This document shows positions 60,534 to 64,000 of a stretch of 64,000 nucleotides of DNA, in pieces. Source of the stretch: Nitrincola lacisaponensis (lineage in GTDB: Bacteria; Pseudomonadota; Gammaproteobacteria; Pseudomonadales; Balneatricaceae). A program made the position numbers and the translations under genes. The notes under the pieces were generated by a model. The model was not told the origin of the DNA, made no database searches, and saw nothing but the letters and a program-made list of their open reading frames with translations. The stretch covers positions 372,001-436,000 of the forward strand of contig NZ_JMSZ01000032.1 of NCBI RefSeq assembly GCF_000691225.1, read 5' to 3'. Position 1 is the stretch's first letter, and each line of letters starts with the position of its first letter.

Positions 60534-61382
60534 ATGTCAGCAGTACAGCAGATGGGCGCAGCGCCAGGTCTGGAAGGGGTAAAACAGATTATCGCCGTCG
60601 CCTCCGGCAAGGGTGGTGTAGGCAAATCAACAACCGCAGTGAATCTGGCTTTGGCGTTATCGGCTGAAGGCTATCGTACCGGTATTCTGGATGCAGACAT
60701 TTATGGTCCAAGTCAGGGGATGATGCTGGGTATTCCATCGGGTACACGGCCTCAGGCTGATGAGGACAAGCATTTCCTGCCACTGGAAGCCCATGGCATT
60801 CAGGTGATGTCGATGAGCTTTCTGGTTACAGATTCCACTCCGATGGTCTGGCGTGGCCCGATGGCAGCAGGGGCCTTGCAGCAACTGATGACGCAGACGC
60901 GCTGGAAAGATCTGGACTATCTGATCGTGGATATGCCACCAGGAACCGGTGATATTCAGCTGACATTGTCGCAGAAAGTGCCGGTAACCGGAGCCGTGAT
61001 TGTGACCACGCCTCAGGATATTGCGCTGCTGGATTGCAAGAAAGGTATCGAAATGTTCCGCAAGGTTGATATTCCGGTCCTGGGTGTCGTTGAAAACATG
61101 AGTTTGCATATCTGCAGTTCCTGTGGTCATGAAGAGGCTATTTTTGGTACCGGGGGTGGTGAGCGTATTGCCCGTGAGTATCAGACTGAATTGTTGGGCC
61201 AGTTACCCCTGGTGGCGTCGATCCGTGAGCAGACCGACAGCGGTGTACCTTCGGTTGTATCTGAACCAGAGGGCCGTGTTGCCGCGATCTACCGTGAGAT
61301 TGCGCGAAAAACTGCCGATTTGACGAAAAAAATCGCTGCGGCCGGGAACTCCGGTCCGTCGATCGCAGTCTATAATGACTGA
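60534..61382 (+). CDS. apbC: Fe-S cluster carrier ATPase, Mrp/ApbC family
   Basis: A 282-residue P-loop ATPase that carries and transfers [4Fe-4S] clusters. The deviant Walker A GKGGVGKSTTAVNLALAL, DADIYGPSQGMMLG, LIVDMPPGTGDIQLTL and the cluster CxxC in ICSSCGHEEAIFGTGGG are all present. The N-terminal DUF59 domain of longer Mrp proteins is absent, as in other short forms. It lies 72 bp after trmA and is followed by a terminator; metG and dcd are typical neighbours. Confidence 0.93.
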   Translation: MSAVQQMGAAPGLEGVKQIIAVASGKGGVGKSTTAVNLALALSAEGYRTGILDADIYGPSQGMMLGIPSGTRPQADEDKHFLPLEAHGIQVMSMSFLVTDSTPMVWRGPMAAGALQQLMTQTRWKDLDYLIVDMPPGTGDIQLTLSQKVPVTGAVIVTTPQDIALLDCKKGIEMFRKVDIPVLGVVENMSLHICSSCGHEEAIFGTGGGERIAREYQTELLGQLPLVASIREQTDSGVPSVVSEPEGRVAAIYREIARKTADLTKKIAAAGNSGPSIAVYND

Positions 61383-61434
61383 TACCTGAGAGAGTAAGAA
61401 GTTTGTTCCCAGCGAGTTAAGTATCAGGTGATTG

Positions 61435-61465
61435 CCGCCTCTGTAAAAAGGGGCGGTTTTTTTTT
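61435..61465 (+). terminator. Rho-independent terminator after apbC
   Basis: Stem CCGCC / GGCGG around an A-rich loop, followed by a run of nine T. It lies 52 bases after the apbC stop. Confidence 0.85.
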
Positions 61466-61546
61466 GCGTCTCGGGTTAAAATAGCGGGTTAGTTCAGTTC
61501 TCTATACTGAGACATATTTTTCAGTCACCAACGAATGCGAGCGTGT

Positions 61547-62113
61547 ATGGGTATCAAATCAGACCGGTGGATCCGAAAGATGGCGCTGGAGCAACAGATG
61601 ATCGAGCCGTTTGAACCGAATCAGGTCAGACGGTCGAACAATCAGCCCATTGTGTCTTATGGCACATCCAGTTATGGCTATGATGTCCGCTGTGCAGACG
61701 AATTTAAAATTTTTACCAACATCAACTCCAGTATTGTTGATCCGAAACAGTTCGATGACCGGAGCTTTGTCGATGTGCAGTCCGATGTCTGCATTATTCC
61801 GCCAAACTCTTTTGCGCTGGCCCGGACGGTCGAGTACTTCCGTATCCCACGCGATGTGTTGACCATCTGCCTGGGTAAAAGCACCTATGCGCGCTGCGGT
61901 ATCATCGTCAATGTCACGCCGCTGGAACCAGAATGGGAAGGACATGTGACGCTGGAGTTTTCCAATACCACGCCGCTGCCTGCCCGTATTTATGCCAATG
62001 AGGGTGTGGCGCAGATGTTGTTCCTGGGTGCTGATGAAGTCTGTGAAACCTCTTACAAGGATCGAGCGGGTAAATACCAGGGACAGACAGGTGTTGTGGT
62101 ACCGAGAACCTGA
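61547..62113 (+). CDS. dcd: dCTP deaminase
   Basis: Converts dCTP to dUTP for dTTP synthesis. The 188-residue protein has [14 protein letters not shown] at the start, [13 protein letters not shown], the catalytic region [29 protein letters not shown] and the closing [15 protein letters not shown] chose ATG 61547, which gives the usual 188 residues; an ATG at 61535 is in frame. The stop shares a base with a possible start of the next gene. Confidence 0.96.
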   Translation: MGIKSDRWIRKMALEQQMIEPFEPNQVRRSNNQPIVSYGTSSYGYDVRCADEFKIFTNINSSIVDPKQFDDRSFVDVQSDVCIIPPNSFALARTVEYFRIPRDVLTICLGKSTYARCGIIVNVTPLEPEWEGHVTLEFSNTTPLPARIYANEGVAQMLFLGADEVCETSYKDRAGKYQGQTGVVVPRT

Positions 62114-62133
62114 TGATACGCATCCGAGGATCT

Positions 62134-62775
62134 ATGATCACTGATTTCGAACAGATACAGGCTTTTTGGAGCCAGCTTGAAAAGACCCTGGACAAGCTGC
62201 TGGAGAGTCAGAGTGATAACTATTTTGATGCTGACCGATTGCTGGATGAGTACCGGGAATCACTGCAAAAAATTGATCGCAATCTGACCTTTCATTTTGA
62301 AAGGGATGAAGGGGAGGGGCCGGTCGAAATGGTGTTCGGCTGTGATGGTTATCCTGAGTCTATCCATTCTGTGTTAAGTCTTGTCAGTATGGCACCTTCC
62401 CTGACCGGTATTCAGTTCAAGGCGTTCAATGAGCGTTGTAATCCGGTACCGGCTCGTGTCAACCTGGGTGATGAGATCTGTCTGATTGATGAGTTCTGGT
62501 GTTCATTGCGACTCATTGACGGCAAGCTGCAGCTGGCGGTTTATCTGCAAGATTTACCCGAAATTCTGGATCTCGATCCGCGTGTTGAAGCGGTGATGAT
62601 TTTCATGGATGCGCTGATCGGTGAGTTTGAGTTGATGACGCGTATCTGGTCATTGGACTGGTATGAGTTGCCGGAAGACCCACTGGACTTCGGTTTATTC
62701 CCGCTGGAAGAGTTGCGGGAGCGCTTTGATGCCATCAAGGAACAGGTAAAACCCCTGGGAATTACCCTTCACTGA
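62134..62775 (+). CDS. Conserved hypothetical cytoplasmic protein
   Basis: A 213-residue acidic protein (MITDFEQIQAFWSQLEKTLD, then FERDEGEGPVEMVFGCDGYP, LGDEICLIDEFWCSL, DPLDFGLFPLEELRERFD) without signal peptide or membrane segment. I do not recognise a family; the mix of helices and an antiparallel sheet is all that can be seen. ATG 62134 has GAGG 4 bases upstream; ATG 62113, overlapping the dcd stop, is the alternative and would add seven residues. Confidence 0.7.
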   Translation: MITDFEQIQAFWSQLEKTLDKLLESQSDNYFDADRLLDEYRESLQKIDRNLTFHFERDEGEGPVEMVFGCDGYPESIHSVLSLVSMAPSLTGIQFKAFNERCNPVPARVNLGDEICLIDEFWCSLRLIDGKLQLAVYLQDLPEILDLDPRVEAVMIFMDALIGEFELMTRIWSLDWYELPEDPLDFGLFPLEELRERFDAIKEQVKPLGITLH

Positions 62776-62785
62776 GGTGAAGGGT
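62764..62785. terminator. Perfect hairpin between convergent genes
   Basis: Nine-pair stem ACCCTTCAC / GTGAAGGGT with a TGAG loop, including the stop codon of the preceding gene. A second short stem GAGGC / GCCTC lies at 62795-62809. Neither is followed by a T-run, so they may be processed 3' ends and not intrinsic terminators. Confidence 0.45.
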
Positions 62786-62807
62786 CATCCCGCAGAGGCT
62801 TCAGGCC

Positions 62808-64000
62808 TCAGTCAATCAGCCACTCATCCAGTGCATAGATATCATCGGGATTCAGTGTTCCGATAGTCTGTTTGAACTGGAACAGTGCATTAATGTGATC
62901 CAGACGCGCATTCTCGTAAGCCAGACGTGCTTCGAACAGGTTCTGTTCCGCCTGCAGTACATCAACGACATTTCGTGTACCGACATTAAAGCCTTCTTCT
63001 GTCGCTCTCAGTGCTGTTTCACGGGAGACGATGCTCTGCTGACGTGCACGTACACTCTGTACGCTGGTTTGCAGTGTGCGCAACAGTGAACGTGTCCCTT
63101 CAGTCACTGCACGGCGAGTGTCTTCTCGCAGATGTGTTGTAGCGATCTGCTCATGCTCGGCCTGACGTTGTGAAGAGTCAATGCTGCCACCGGCATAGAG
63201 CGGCAGGTTCATGCTGAGTGCGACTGTATTATTGTCATTCCAGCCAGTGCCTGCACCGTGTATGCGGTTGTTGCGGTGGGTCAGACCCACCGAAACGGTT
63301 GGAAGATGATCACTGCGTTTGCTCTGCACGTTGCGTCTGGCCATTTCCAGTTGGGTGTCCGCAATGCGCAGTCCCAGGTTGTCCTGTAGTGCCTTTTCCA
63401 GCCAGGGCTGAGGTTCAGCAGGCTGGATACCTACAATCGGGTACTCCGGATTCAGATACGCGACCTGATTAAAAGGTTGTCCTGTCAGGCGCTCAAGCGC
63501 TTCGTAGCTGTTTTCCAGGTCACCTTCAGCATCAATTCTGACCACGACTGCCAGATCGTAAGCGGCCTGGGCTTCCTGTACGTCGGTAATCGCAATCAGG
63601 CCGACTTCAAACTGTGCATTGACCTGATCCAGACGTCTTTGCAGGGCGCGCTCCTGTGCCTGGGCATTTTCCAGCGTGCTTCTGGCACGCAATACATCCA
63701 GATATACGCTGACACTACGCAAAATCAGTTGCTGTTGAGCCTGATCGAATACGATTGATGCATTTTCTGCCATGAGTTCGGTGCGTTTGAAGTTGTAGTA
63801 GCTGGCAGCATCAAACACCGGCTGTTCCAGACTGACGCTATATCCGGTGGTGTGATCTCCACCGGAGGTGTCGCTGGTGCTGGCATTCAGACTGGCGCGA
63901 GGCAGCAGGGCGGCACGACCCTGAATCGGGGCCTCCTGGCCGGCCATGAACTCGGCTTCAGCCTGTCTTAGCTGCGGGTCGTTTTCCAGTGCCAGCCGGT
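62808..64000 (-). CDS. TolC-family outer membrane efflux protein, C-terminal part
   Basis: The frame is open to the right edge, so the start lies outside; about 397 residues are visible. The two-fold repeat of TolC is clear: YSVSLEQPVFDAASYYNFKR then FEVGLIAITDVQEAQAAYD in the first half, and ALSMNLPLYAGGSIDSSQRQ then FNVGTRNVVDVLQAEQNLFE in the second. These form the beta-barrel and the long alpha-helical tunnel of the outer membrane channel for type I secretion or RND efflux. It could serve the adhesin's type I export, but nothing in the window shows this. Confidence 0.93.
   Translation of the reverse strand, partial: RLALENDPQLRQAEAEFMAGQEAPIQGRAALLPRASLNASTSDTSGGDHTTGYSVSLEQPVFDAASYYNFKRTELMAENASIVFDQAQQQLILRSVSVYLDVLRARSTLENAQAQERALQRRLDQVNAQFEVGLIAITDVQEAQAAYDLAVVVRIDAEGDLENSYEALERLTGQPFNQVAYLNPEYPIVGIQPAEPQPWLEKALQDNLGLRIADTQLEMARRNVQSKRSDHLPTVSVGLTHRNNRIHGAGTGWNDNNTVALSMNLPLYAGGSIDSSQRQAEHEQIATTHLREDTRRAVTEGTRSLLRTLQTSVQSVRARQQSIVSRETALRATEEGFNVGTRNVVDVLQAEQNLFEARLAYENARLDHINALFQFKQTIGTLNPDDIYALDEWLID

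Noticed and set aside
1-64000. tRNA, rRNA, CRISPR, insertion sequences
   Set aside because: None recognised by reading both strands; a covariance-model search was not possible, so a missed small RNA cannot be excluded.

Overview
The window looks like chromosome from a marine-type gammaproteobacterium, probably Oceanospirillales/Pseudomonadales. The reasons are the metG, mrp/apbC and dcd neighbourhood (as in pseudomonads), tmcA, trmA, a LapA-type adhesin, many c-di-GMP domain proteins and VPLPA-CTERM surface proteins. No rRNA, tRNA, CRISPR array, integrase or transposase was seen. The placement is inference; no search was possible.

Region 1 (1-15.7 kb) is an exopolysaccharide/O-antigen-type locus. 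It runs from a TPR protein cut by the left edge, through dTDP-L-rhamnose synthesis in the order rfbA-rfbC-rfbD-rfbB and manC, into an AT-rich block of two hexapeptide acyltransferases, a Wzy-like polymerase, a Wzx-like flippase, a split PssD/PssE-type glycosyltransferase, two GT2 glycosyltransferases, an exported beta-helix protein and a convergent membrane acyltransferase. Region 2 (15.7-26.9 kb) supplies nucleotide-sugar precursors (pgi, galE, pgm and a UDP-glucose dehydrogenase homologue that has lost its catalytic Cys). It also holds surface proteins: a gingipain-like exported protein and three VPLPA-CTERM proteins, the presumed substrates of an exosortase outside the window. Region 3 (27-37.6 kb) is a 2451-residue LapA-like type I-secreted adhesin with a candidate LapG cleavage site, a small XRE regulator and two c-di-GMP domain proteins (one degenerate EAL, one PAS-GGDEF-EAL with an intact EAL site).

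Region 4 (37.6-47 kb) is mostly housekeeping: DAHP synthase, DsbD, a redox/hydrolase trio, a degenerate membrane GGDEF protein, TmcA and a lipoprotein. Region 5 (47.09-54.47 kb) is a 7.4-kb genomic island bounded by an exact 26-bp direct repeat. The right copy is the 3' end of a J-domain gene. The island carries a DUF4123 chaperone gene, a putative T6SS effector and a membrane protein (likely immunity). It also holds a tandem partial duplication that left a truncated effector tip plus a second immunity-like gene. Next to these lie a broken hipA-like gene and an intact XRE (hipB-like) gene. Region 6 (54.5-64 kb) is housekeeping again: J-domain protein, VWA protein, metG, HDOD protein, trmA, apbC, dcd, an unknown, and a TolC-family gene cut by the right edge.

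Two results stand out. First, a directional cis-element (TTTCATATTG-N12-TATTGTACT-N2/3-GGAC in its full form) lies upstream of the gingipain-like gene. Its core is upstream of both divergent VPLPA-CTERM genes, and a weaker core is upstream of the giant adhesin, which suggests a shared matrix/surface regulon. Second, the repeat-bounded island contains a duplicated effector/immunity module. In it the toxin's hydrophobic segment and the N-terminal half of the immunity protein have both diverged, while the sequence around them stayed nearly identical.
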